Source: Burkholderiales bacterium (GTDB lineage Bacteria; Pseudomonadota; Gammaproteobacteria; Burkholderiales; Burkholderiaceae_C). From it: a DNA stretch of 5,653 bases. The position numbers and the translations under genes were made by a program. The stretch spans positions 1 through 5,653 of the forward strand of contig SXSX01000138.1 of assembly GCA_005793295.1 (NCBI GenBank), read 5' to 3'. Positions 1-5,653 of this stretch are shown in pieces. The first letter of the stretch is position 1, and each line of letters begins with the position of its first letter. Under the pieces are notes generated by a model that had not been told where the DNA came from, searched no databases, and saw nothing but the letters and a program-made list of their open reading frames with translations.

Positions 1-609
1 ATGGCTGCGGCAATTGGTTCGGGTCTGCCGGTGAGCGATGCCTGCGGCTCCATGGTGGTTGATATTGGTGGCGGTACCACCGAAGTCGGCGTGATTTCTT
101 TGGGCGGTATGGTCTACAAAGGCAGTGTGCGCGTAGGCGGCGATAAGTTTGATGAGGCCATCATCAACTACATCCGCCGCAATTACGGCATGCTCATTGG
201 TGAGCCCACCGCCGAAGCGATTAAGAAAAAAATTGGTTCTGCATTCCCGGGCTCGGAAGTGAAAGAAATGGAAGTACGGGGTCGCAATCTCTCTGAAGGC
301 GTACCACGCAGCTTCACGATTTCTAGCAATGAAATCTTAGAAGCCCTGACAGACCCGCTCAACAACATTGTCTCGGCGGTGAAAAACGCGTTGGAGCAAA
401 CGCCCCCAGAACTCGGCGCTGATATTGCCGACCGCGGCATGATGATGACAGGCGGCGGCGCTTTGCTGCGTGACTTGGACCGTTTGTTGGCGGAAGAAAC
501 TGGCCTTCCGGTACTGATTGCCGAAGACCCCTTGACCTGCGTGGTGCGGGGTTGCGGAATTGCGTTGGAACAAATGGAACACTTGGATTCCATCTTCACT
601 AACGAATAA
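1..609 (+). CDS. mreB: MreB, rod shape-determining actin homologue (C-terminal part, 5' truncated by window)
   Basis: MreB is a bacterial actin that forms membrane-associated filaments under the inner membrane and positions the lateral-wall synthesis machinery. The frame is open from the first base. The ATG at position 1 is an internal Met (the family has EEP-MAAAIG here), not the start, so about 145 N-terminal residues of a ~347-residue protein lie outside the window. Visible motifs, numbered from the window start, are the actin/Hsp70-type phosphate-2 loop VVDIGGGTTEVGVIS (19-33), the RVGGDKFDEAIINYIRRNYG stretch (44-63), VRGRNLSEGVPR (92-103), and the adenosine-binding loop MMTGGGALLRDLDRLL (148-163). 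The ending AEDPLTCVVRGCGIALE (174-190) is typical of the family. Similarity to remembered E. coli MreB is near-continuous. It stops 15 nt before mreC and heads the operon seen here. Nothing is odd apart from the truncation. Confidence 0.97.
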   Translation: MAAAIGSGLPVSDACGSMVVDIGGGTTEVGVISLGGMVYKGSVRVGGDKFDEAIINYIRRNYGMLIGEPTAEAIKKKIGSAFPGSEVKEMEVRGRNLSEGVPRSFTISSNEILEALTDPLNNIVSAVKNALEQTPPELGADIADRGMMMTGGGALLRDLDRLLAEETGLPVLIAEDPLTCVVRGCGIALEQMEHLDSIFTNE

Positions 610-624
610 GAACCAAAAGCAGCC

Positions 625-1545
625 ATGGCCCTGGCTCCGCTAGGTAGAGAACCCCCTCCCTTATTCAGACAAGGCCCGTCGGCCTTGTCAAAACTTATTT
701 TCTTTAGCGCATTGGCGCTTTTTTTGATGGTTGCTGACGTGCGCTTTCAAATGATGCAGCCTTTGCGCACGATTTTAGCTACCGTGATTTACCCCTTCCA
801 GTGGTTGGCGATGCGCCCTGTTTTATTGGTGCAAGAGGTCGACTCTTGGGCGATTTCTTTGGGAGAAACAGAGCAAGACCGTGAAATTTTGCGGACGAAA
901 CTCACCTTGCAATCACAACGCGCTTTGCAGGTGGATCAGCTGACTTTAGAAAATCGCCGACTGCGCGACTTGTTGGAGCTCAAAGGACGCCCTGGCGTTG
1001 TTGGCATTGCTGCCCAAGCGATTTATGACGCTGCCGATCCGTATTCTCGAAAAATTATTTTGGATAAAGGTTCTGTCCAAGGCCTCTCATTGGGCGCCCC
1101 TGTGATTGACGACTTAGGCGTATTGGGTCAGATCACTCGCTTGTACCCTTTAACCAGTGAAGTGACCTTGATCACGGACCATGACCATGCTACGCCCGTG
1201 CTGAATGCGCGTACTGGCGCACTTGGGGTGGCTTACGGGGAAAACTCGATCCATGCCGATGCCATCGAGTTGCGATTTATGGCGGCCAATGCCGACGTCG
1301 CAGTGGGTGACTTGCTGACTACCAGCGGTGTGGACGGCGTCTATCCCCCAGGTCTGCCGGTTGCACGGGTTGAAAAGGTAGAACGCAGTACCACCGACGT
1401 GTTTGCCCGTATTTACTGCATGCCGCTGGCCTTGGTGGCAGGCGCGGGACATGTATTGGTTCTTGCGCCCTTATCTCCAGCAATTGAACCCCGACCTGCG
1501 AGTGAGCCGATTGCAGTAGTTTCAAAACCAAGGGGCCGCCGATGA
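625..1545 (+). CDS. mreC: MreC, rod shape-determining protein
   Basis: MreC is a bitopic inner-membrane protein. Its periplasmic part binds and activates PBP2 and links it to MreB filaments and MreD. The 306-residue product has a short cytoplasmic N-terminus with FRQGPSALSKL (14-24), one membrane segment at about 24-38, a heptad-like coiled-coil region at about 70-120 ending in LENRRLRDLLELK, and a beta-rich domain at about 125-280. The conserved late motif TTSGVDGVYPPGLPVARV (232-249) is diagnostic. A Pro/Ala/Arg tail (282-306) follows. The ATG at 625 is chosen because it gives the expected N-terminus and sits 15 nt after mreB. The upstream bases (TAAGAACCAAAAGCAGCC) contain no clear Shine-Dalgarno, so translation may depend partly on coupling to mreB. 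The stop TGA overlaps the mreD start as ATGA. Confidence 0.96.
   Translation: MALAPLGREPPPLFRQGPSALSKLIFFSALALFLMVADVRFQMMQPLRTILATVIYPFQWLAMRPVLLVQEVDSWAISLGETEQDREILRTKLTLQSQRALQVDQLTLENRRLRDLLELKGRPGVVGIAAQAIYDAADPYSRKIILDKGSVQGLSLGAPVIDDLGVLGQITRLYPLTSEVTLITDHDHATPVLNARTGALGVAYGENSIHADAIELRFMAANADVAVGDLLTTSGVDGVYPPGLPVARVEKVERSTTDVFARIYCMPLALVAGAGHVLVLAPLSPAIEPRPASEPIAVVSKPRGRR
1530..1535 (+). promoter_or_regulatory. Ribosome binding site for mreD (AAGGGG)
   Basis: AAGGGG lies within the last mreC codons, 6 nt before the ATG at 1542 and 12 nt before the alternative ATG at 1548 (the protein begins Met-Ile-Met). The spacing favours 1542, which also produces the ATGA overlap with the mreC stop that is common in coupled operon genes. 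Confidence 0.6.
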
Positions 1546-2072
1546 TCATGCGTCCAGGCCAGCAGTTGCTGCTCCAAGCGGACCCATTTTTTATTTGGGC
1601 GACGCTTTTTGCGGCGCTATTTGCCAACATGTTGTTCAATATGTTGTTGTGGGGACGCAGCGCCTGGGTTCCCGATATCTTGTCTGTGGTGTTGGTCTTT
1701 TGGACGGTGAACCAGACTTTGCGCGTGGGCGTAACAGCCGCCTTCATTTTTGGTCTGTTCATGGATGTTTACCAAGGCGGTTTATTGGGTCAGCATGCGA
1801 TGGCCTATACCGTTTTGAGCTTTTTGGCCATCATGATTCACCGGCGCTTGCTTTGGTTTTCTTTGTCCTCACAAGCGCTCCAGGTCTTGCCTTTGTTTGC
1901 CGTTGTTCATGTCGTAGAAATCGTCTTGACTTTGCTACTGGGCGGGAGTTGGCCTTCATGGGTGGTGATTTTTGCCCCCTTGTTTGAAGCCATGCTCTGG
2001 CCTGTGCTGAGCGTCGTTTTACTGGCGCCTCAGCGGCGAGCGCCCGACCCAGACGAAAACCGCCCCTTGTAG
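1542..2072 (+). CDS. mreD: MreD, rod shape-determining inner-membrane protein
   Basis: MreD is a small polytopic inner-membrane protein of the elongasome that works with MreC to balance PBP2/RodA activity. The 176-residue product is almost entirely hydrophobic. Membrane stretches are visible at about 17-37, 43-57, 63-75, 87-106, 113-134 and 139-162, with a short charged C-terminal tail (APQRRAPDPDENR). The family signature is the central FIFGLFMDVYQGGLLGQHAM (68-87), with Gly/Asp/Gly positions shared by MreD proteins. The size fits the family (roughly 160-190 residues). It overlaps mreC by 4 nt (ATGA) and ends 12 nt before mrdA, consistent with translational coupling. MreD is poorly conserved in sequence, so the identification rests on this motif, topology and position together. 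Confidence 0.93.
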   Translation: MIMRPGQQLLLQADPFFIWATLFAALFANMLFNMLLWGRSAWVPDILSVVLVFWTVNQTLRVGVTAAFIFGLFMDVYQGGLLGQHAMAYTVLSFLAIMIHRRLLWFSLSSQALQVLPLFAVVHVVEIVLTLLLGGSWPSWVVIFAPLFEAMLWPVLSVVLLAPQRRAPDPDENRPL

Positions 2073-2084
2073 CGGATTACCAAG

Positions 2085-4070
2085 ATGGAATTACGCAACG
2101 TACAAGCAGAACTGGCAGACTTTCGGGTACGGGTCTTTGCAGTGACCGTACTTATTTTGGTCTGCTTTTTCTTGCTAATTCTGCGCTTGATGTATTTGCA
2201 AATGTGGCGTCATGATGATTTGCGAGCACAGGCCGAAAGCAACCGAACTGCCATCATCCCCATCGTCCCCAATCGGGGTCTCATTTTGGATCGTAACGGT
2301 ATTGTTCTGGCAAGTAACTACTCTGCCTACACTTTAGAAATCACGCCTTCTAAAGTTGAGGATCTTGAAAAAACAATTGATGAATTAGCCCAGTTCGTGG
2401 ATATCTCGGTTCGAGACCGTAGGCGATTTAAGAAAATGCTGGAGGAGTCAAAAAGTTTTGAGTCCATGCCTATCCGTAACCGACTCAGCGATGCGGAAGT
2501 AGCCCGATTTGCCGCGCAGCGCTTTCGTTTTCCTGGTGTAGAAATCAAAGCGCGTTTGTTTCGTAACTACCCTTATGGCGATCTTGCCAGCCACGTGATT
2601 GGCTACATCGGGCGGATAAACCAAAGTGAAAAAGCGCAACTTGCAGAGTCCGAAGACCAAGCCAATTACCGAGGAACGGAGTACATCGGAAAGCTCGGTA
2701 TTGAGCAAAGTTTCGAGCACCAACTCCATGGAACGACGGGGGTAGAGCATATTGAAACCTCCGCTGGCGGACGCGCGATGCGCCGCCTCTCGAGCAGCAA
2801 CTCAACCCCCGGCGATACGGTGATTTTGTCCATCGATATCAAATTACAGCAGTTGATTGAGACCATGTTTGGAGACCGGCGCGGCGCTTTGGTAGCCCTC
2901 GATCCTAAAACAGGTCAAGTCTTGGCTTTTGTAAGTAAGCCTACCTTTGATTCCAATTTATTTGTCGAGGGGATTGATCAGGACAACTGGGCCATGCTCA
3001 ATGAGTCCCCTGACCACCCGCTCCTTAACCGCGCCCTGCGCGGGACCTATCCGCCGGGATCTACCTATAAGCCGTTTATGGCGATGGCCGCGCTTGAAAC
3101 AGGAACTCGCTCTGCCAAGACCTTAATCAATGATCCTGGTTTTTATATGTTTGGTGGGCACCGCTTTGGCAGCCCTGAGAACGAGCGCGGAGGCATCATG
3201 GATATGCGCCGCGCGATTGTGGAATCAAGCAACGCCTATTTTTACTCTCTGGCTAACGAGTTAGGCGTCGATCAAATGCATGACTTTATGAAACCATTGG
3301 GTTTTGGGCAGATGACAGGAATTGACGTTTTGGGTGAGCTTCGTGGTGTCTTGCCAAGTCAAGAATGGAAACGCAATTACTATAAAAAACCAGAGCAAAA
3401 AAAATGGTACGCCGGAGAAACAATTTCACTTGGTATCGGCCAAGGCTATAACAGTTTTACGATGTTGCAATTGGCCCAAGCCACTGCGACCTTGGCCAAT
3501 CGGGGGGTGAAACATACGCCCAGATTGGTCATCGCAACCCAAGAAGCGGGTGCAAAAAACCGTACGGTCATGCCTGATAACCCGGGTGAAGATTTGAAGT
3601 ACAAACCCGAACATTTGGATGTAATTTTGCCAGCCATGGTTGGCGTTACGCAGGAGGGAACATCGGCACGCGCTTTTGCTGGAGCAGGGTATCTGAGTGG
3701 TGGCAAAACGGGAACGGCGCAAGCGGTGAGTTGGGGAAAAAATGAAAAGTACAGCGCTTCGCGTGTAGAAGAGCGCCAACGCGACCATGCGCTCTATATC
3801 GCTTTTGCCCCAGCAGAAGCCCCCCAAATTGCAGTCGCTGCGATTGTAGAAAACGCAGGGTTTGGATCCGCTTCTGCTGCGCCTATTGTTCGCCGCGTGT
3901 TTGATTATTGGCTGATGAAACAGTACCCCAATGAGGCCGATCTAGCCGCCGTTCGGATTGGTCAAGCTGCTGCACCTATGGGTAAACCCCGTAAAGCGGC
4001 TGAAGTGCCTTGGCCTTTGAATCCTACTCCCACATCCGTACTCACGCCCGCCGCAGACAACCCTCAGTAA
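2085..4070 (+). CDS. mrdA: Penicillin-binding protein 2 (PBP2), elongasome D,D-transpeptidase
   Basis: A class B penicillin-binding protein that crosslinks new peptidoglycan in the lateral wall. It is anchored in the inner membrane with its catalytic domain in the periplasm. The 661-residue product has a cytoplasmic N-terminus (1-16), one membrane segment (about 17-38), and a pedestal/dimer domain (about 60-230) with VPNRGLILDRNG (61-72) and the RLFRNYPYGDLASHVIGYIG stretch (157-176). The transpeptidase domain spans about 265-610. All three active-site motifs are present: STYK with nucleophile Ser326 and Lys329, SSN (381-383), and KTGT (541-544). The Pro/Ala-rich tail after about 612 makes it slightly longer than E. 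coli PBP2 (633). The ATG at 2085 starts directly before the expected cytoplasmic segment. The upstream GCGGA (2072-2076, 8 nt away) is a weak ribosome site. The only cysteine is Cys27 in the membrane segment. No rodA follows. Confidence 0.97.
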   Translation: MELRNVQAELADFRVRVFAVTVLILVCFFLLILRLMYLQMWRHDDLRAQAESNRTAIIPIVPNRGLILDRNGIVLASNYSAYTLEITPSKVEDLEKTIDELAQFVDISVRDRRRFKKMLEESKSFESMPIRNRLSDAEVARFAAQRFRFPGVEIKARLFRNYPYGDLASHVIGYIGRINQSEKAQLAESEDQANYRGTEYIGKLGIEQSFEHQLHGTTGVEHIETSAGGRAMRRLSSSNSTPGDTVILSIDIKLQQLIETMFGDRRGALVALDPKTGQVLAFVSKPTFDSNLFVEGIDQDNWAMLNESPDHPLLNRALRGTYPPGSTYKPFMAMAALETGTRSAKTLINDPGFYMFGGHRFGSPENERGGIMDMRRAIVESSNAYFYSLANELGVDQMHDFMKPLGFGQMTGIDVLGELRGVLPSQEWKRNYYKKPEQKKWYAGETISLGIGQGYNSFTMLQLAQATATLANRGVKHTPRLVIATQEAGAKNRTVMPDNPGEDLKYKPEHLDVILPAMVGVTQEGTSARAFAGAGYLSGGKTGTAQAVSWGKNEKYSASRVEERQRDHALYIAFAPAEAPQIAVAAIVENAGFGSASAAPIVRRVFDYWLMKQYPNEADLAAVRIGQAAAPMGKPRKAAEVPWPLNPTPTSVLTPAADNPQ

Positions 4071-4079
4071 GGCTTTGAT

Positions 4080-4838
4080 TTAACGAAGAAAAGCATCCCA
4101 ACCCGTTTTGAGGATGAGAGCGCTGACCACAAATAAAAATACGCTACGTACAAAGCCGGCGCCATGCTTCATGGCCAAGTGGCTTCCCGCCAAGCTGCCA
4201 AGAATATTGGCAATCGCCATGGCAATAACGAAGTGCCACCAAACGTGGCCTTTGAGCGTAAAGAGAACTAAGGCTGCGAAGTTACTCGCCGTGTTGAGTA
4301 GTTTGGCACTGGCCGATGCATGTAAAAAATCGTAGCCAGTGATACGCACCAGCAAAAACACCAAAAAACTGCCTGTTCCAGGCCCGAAAAATCCGTCATA
4401 AAAACCTATACCCATGCCAATCAAGCAGACCACTACCATTTCGAGTCGACCCGAAAAACGGGGTGCATGGTCGCGCCCCAATTCCTTTTTTGCCAAGGTG
4501 TAAAACAGTACCAAAGTAAGTACGAAAGGCAATGCTTTACGCAAGTATTCGGGAGAGACCATAGTCACCAACCAAGCTCCAGCAAAGGAGGCAACTAAGG
4601 CGCAAACCGTTGCTGGCAGCAAGGCGTGCCAGGGCATAGAAACTTTGCGGCTGTACTGCATTGTTGCCATCGCCGTGCCCCAAACCGAGGCTCCCTTATT
4701 TGTTCCTAACAGAGTCGCAGGTGGTGCAGTCGGAAACGCGGCGAAGAGCGCGGGCATCAATATGAGGCCGCCGCCGCCAACGATGGAATCTACAAAGCCG
4801 GCAAGCATGGAGGCAAGCGTTACAAAGAGGAGTTCCAT
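4080..4838 (-). CDS. TauE/SafE-family (YfcA-like) membrane permease
   Basis: An inner-membrane protein of the TauE/SafE (formerly DUF81) family. Some members export sulfite or sulfonate-related anions, but most, including E. coli YfcA, have no settled substrate. The 252-residue product has about eight hydrophobic stretches in two halves. Motifs are GFVDSIVGGGGLI (14-26) and GTNK (45-48) in the first half, and GFYDGFFGPGTGSF (145-158) with KLLNTASN (179-186) in the second. These match remembered YfcA closely. The start is placed at the ATG at 4838, giving MELLFVTLASMLAGFVDS. The frame extends to a GTG at 4916, but that would add 26 polar residues absent from the family and would place the start inside a hairpin. 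No clear Shine-Dalgarno precedes the ATG (GACACCCACTTCC), so the start is likely but not proven. It converges on mrdA, with 9 nt between the stops. The family call is firm and the substrate is unknown. Confidence 0.92.
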   Translation of the reverse strand: MELLFVTLASMLAGFVDSIVGGGGLILMPALFAAFPTAPPATLLGTNKGASVWGTAMATMQYSRKVSMPWHALLPATVCALVASFAGAWLVTMVSPEYLRKALPFVLTLVLFYTLAKKELGRDHAPRFSGRLEMVVVCLIGMGIGFYDGFFGPGTGSFLVFLLVRITGYDFLHASASAKLLNTASNFAALVLFTLKGHVWWHFVIAMAIANILGSLAGSHLAMKHGAGFVRSVFLFVVSALILKTGWDAFLR

Positions 4839-4853
4839 GGAAGTGGGTGTCTT

Positions 4854-4869
4854 TTCAAAAAGTTTTGAA
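4854..4869. promoter_or_regulatory. Perfect palindrome TTCAAAA-AG-TTTTGAA upstream of the transporter gene
   Basis: Two exact 7-nt arms (4854-4860 and 4863-4869) are separated by 2 nt. The near edge is 15 nt before the proposed start codon at 4838. The near-continuous symmetry with a tiny spacer is more like a dimeric repressor or activator site than an RNA hairpin, whose loop would be too tight without opening inner pairs. AT-rich palindromes also arise by chance, so the operator role is an inference. No regulator gene adjoins in this window. Confidence 0.35.
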
Positions 4870-4905
4870 GCGCTGGCGGCGTGACTCAGGTCAAGTTTGG
4901 GGCAT

Positions 4906-4935
4906 AAAAAAAGCACCGGCTAGCCAGTGCTTTTT
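4906..4935. terminator. Hairpin flanked by A- and T-runs, probable bidirectional terminator
   Basis: The stem pairs GCAC (4913-4916) with GTGC (4927-4930), has one C/A mismatch (4917/4926), and continues as GG/CC (4918-4919 with 4924-4925) closing a CTAG tetraloop. It is extended by five A-T pairs (4908-4912 with 4931-4935). The seven A bases at 4906-4912 give a U7 run on the minus strand, and the T5 gives a shorter one on the plus strand. On the minus strand it could end the GMC oxidoreductase transcript about 195 nt after its stop codon and insulate the transporter gene. If the transporter promoter lies further upstream, it would instead sit in that gene's leader. Confidence 0.7.
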
Positions 4936-4958
4936 CACCTTTTTTAACAAGGCATGTT

Positions 4959-4980
4959 CCATTGTATTTCAATGGTTTTT
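4959..4980 (+). terminator. Weak terminator-like hairpin with T5 run
   Basis: CCATTG (4959-4964) pairs exactly with CAATGG (4970-4975) around a 5-nt TATTT loop, followed directly by TTTTT (4976-4980). The layout is that of an intrinsic terminator for plus-strand transcription, but the 6-bp stem is only half GC and no plus-strand gene is seen just upstream. It may be a backup to the hairpin at 4906-4935 for read-through from the mrdA side, or chance. Confidence 0.3.
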
Positions 4981-5045
4981 ATGGGTCTCCTCGGCTTTCG
5001 ATTTTGGTTCGAGCGAGCTCTTCTTTTTATTTGCAGTTGCCACTA

Positions 5046-5070
5046 CGTTAGTTACGAACGAACTGTAACG
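5046..5070. repeat. Imperfect inverted repeat in the intergenic region
   Basis: CGTTA (5046-5050) pairs with TAACG (5066-5070), and GTT (5051-5053) with AAC (5061-5063), leaving a 2-nt bulge (5064-5065) and a 7-nt loop. An alternative register pairs GTTAC (5051-5055) with GTAAC (5065-5069). No T-run follows on either strand, so it is not an intrinsic terminator. It could be an RNA structure in the GMC 3' untranslated region or a protein site. The function is unknown. Confidence 0.25.
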
Positions 5071-5077
5071 CGCATGA

Positions 5078-5103
5078 GGGATAAAAAGTCTAAGGATTTA
5101 CCC
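5078..5103. repeat. Imperfect inverted repeat just after the GMC stop codon
   Basis: GGG-A-TAAA (5078-5085) pairs with TTTA-CCC (5097-5103), giving 7 bp with one bulged A (5081) and an 11-nt loop. It lies 25 nt past the stop codon of the GMC gene on the minus strand. No U-run follows in the minus direction, so it is not a standard intrinsic terminator. It may stabilise the 3' end of the mRNA or be chance in AT-rich sequence. Confidence 0.2.
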
Positions 5104-5128
5104 TTCCCCCTCGCTCACTAAATTCACG

Positions 5129-5653
5129 TCAGCTGATCGCATCTTCGGCAATCCATTGGGCCGCTTTTTCTGCAATCATGAGCGTTGGAGAGTTGGTGTT
5201 TCCGCTGGTAATCAAAGGCATGACGCCCGCATCAACCACCCGCAAACCCGTGACGCCGTGTACTTTGAGTCGCGCGTCGACGACGGCTAGGGGATTGTCG
5301 GCGCGGCCCATTTGGGTTGTTCCTACCGGATGAAAAATAGTGCTGGCAATGTCACCAGCCAATTTGGCCAGCTCTTCATCGCTTTGGTATTGCACGCCGG
5401 GTTTGTATTCTTCGGGGGCAAAGGGTTTCAAGGCGTCTTGGGCCAAGATGCGGCGGGTGACGCGCAAAGAATCCGCTGCTACTTTTCGATCTTCTTCTGT
5501 GCTCAAGTAGTTCGGTGCAATCGCGGGTGCATCTTCAAAACGGTTGGTCTTGATGTGAACCGTGCCCCGGCTGGTGGGGTTGAGGTTGCACACACTGGCG
5601 GTGATCGCGTTAAAACGATGTAACGGAGAACCGAAGGCATCAAGGCTCAAGGG
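5129..5653 (-). CDS. GMC-family FAD-dependent oxidoreductase (C-terminal part, cut by window edge)
   Basis: GMC (glucose-methanol-choline) enzymes are flavoproteins that oxidise alcohol groups, passing electrons to oxygen or to respiratory acceptors. The 174 visible residues are the C-terminal substrate-domain and FAD-closing part. The frame is open to the edge, so the N-terminal FAD-binding Rossmann region (about 350-400 residues) lies beyond 5653. Visible motifs, numbered from the edge, are NPTSRGTVHIKTN (25-37), PAIAPNYLSTEEDR (43-56), STIFHPVGTTQMG (104-116) with the expected catalytic His108, and the C-terminal signature GLRVVDAGVMPLITSGNTNSPTLMIAEKAA, given here by its ends at 136 and 165. 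Its Asn-Thr-Asn (152-154) supplies the usual second active-site position. This is the choline-dehydrogenase-like branch, but the substrate cannot be read from this fragment. The TTG at 5650 is an internal Leu codon, not a start. Confidence 0.93.
   Translation of the reverse strand, partial: PLSLDAFGSPLHRFNAITASVCNLNPTSRGTVHIKTNRFEDAPAIAPNYLSTEEDRKVAADSLRVTRRILAQDALKPFAPEEYKPGVQYQSDEELAKLAGDIASTIFHPVGTTQMGRADNPLAVVDARLKVHGVTGLRVVDAGVMPLITSGNTNSPTLMIAEKAAQWIAEDAIS

Larger units (their letters stand above)
4839..5128. other. Intergenic region between the GMC oxidoreductase and the TauE/SafE gene
   Basis: This 290-nt stretch has no ORF that looks like a protein. The short frames here translate to low-complexity, Phe-rich or chance sequence. 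It is visibly more AT-rich than the flanking genes and contains several inverted repeats, listed separately. It must hold the 3' untranslated end of the GMC gene and any separate promoter of the transporter gene. On the minus strand TTGACC (complement of 4889-4894) resembles a -35 box, but no good -10 lies 16-18 nt downstream. Elsewhere TACAAT (complement of 4961-4966) resembles a -10 without a matching -35. I therefore do not call a promoter. Confidence 0.6.

Noticed and set aside
183..626. Minus-strand open frame of 147 codons inside mreB
   Set aside because: It is antisense to a strongly conserved mreB, its translation is Ser/Arg-rich and resembles no family, and it has no separate context.
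1629..1650. Short direct repeat ATGTTGTT...ATGTTGTT in mreD
   Set aside because: It simply encodes Met-Leu-Phe/Leu membrane residues twice. It is too short to be a meaningful repeat.
1319..1762. Minus-strand open frame spanning mreC and mreD
   Set aside because: It lies across two firm genes and gives no recognisable protein. It is a shadow of their codon use.
1595..1987. Plus-strand 130-codon frame inside mreD
   Set aside because: It is a shifted frame of mreD. The mreD frame has the family motif, membrane topology and operon fit.
3426..3827. Minus-strand frames opposite the mrdA transpeptidase domain
   Set aside because: The opposite strand encodes the conserved SxN-to-KTG part of PBP2, and the antisense translation has no family features.
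4450..4462. Small hairpin CCCG-AAAAA-CGGG inside the transporter gene
   Set aside because: The stem is only 4 bp with no following T-run, so it is not credible as a terminator for mrdA read-through.
4839..4916. N-terminal extension of the TauE/SafE gene from a GTG at 4916
   Set aside because: The extra 26 residues are polar and absent from the family, and the GTG falls inside the terminator hairpin stem.
4847..5068. Plus-strand 73-codon frame in the intergenic region
   Set aside because: It has no ribosome site, an aromatic-rich chance-like translation, and runs through both hairpins.
1..5653. Mobile element, CRISPR, tRNA or phage signal
   Set aside because: No transposase or integrase sequence, repeat-spacer pattern, tRNA-like cloverleaf or terminal repeats were seen anywhere in the window.

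Overview
This window carries the end of a cell-shape (mre/rod) gene cluster, followed by two unrelated genes on the opposite strand. Protein sequence suggests a betaproteobacterium of the order Burkholderiales, most likely near the Comamonadaceae. The main reasons are the MreC N-terminus (Pro-rich, then FRQGPSALSKL), the mreB-mreC-mreD-mrdA order, and a PBP2 with a long Pro/Ala-rich tail. The taxon is an inference from remembered family sequences, not a search result.

Positions 1-4070 (+ strand): the last ~202 residues of MreB, then complete mreC, mreD and mrdA (PBP2). They are tightly packed: a 15-nt gap, a 4-nt ATGA overlap and a 12-nt gap, so they are almost certainly one operon whose promoter lies left of the window. 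MreB is the actin-like filament. MreC and MreD are its inner-membrane and periplasmic partners, and MreC activates PBP2. PBP2 is the transpeptidase that crosslinks lateral-wall peptidoglycan during elongation. RodA, the partner glycosyltransferase that often follows mrdA, is not here.

Positions 4080-4838 (- strand): a complete TauE/SafE-family membrane protein closest to E. coli YfcA. It converges on mrdA with only 9 nt between the stop codons. Positions 4839-5128 are a 290-nt intergenic region with no convincing gene. It does hold a strong terminator-like hairpin, a 7-bp-arm palindrome just upstream of the transporter start, a second weaker hairpin with a T-run, and two further imperfect inverted repeats.

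Positions 5129-5653 (- strand): the C-terminal 174 residues of a GMC-family FAD-dependent oxidoreductase, cut by the right window edge.

Most of the window is ordinary core-genome content, and I found no evidence of a novel system. The points most worth a second look are the compact regulatory-looking region in front of the transporter, the convergent junction without room for a terminator, and the absence in PBP2 of the cysteine needed for the zinc site described in some PBP2 proteins.
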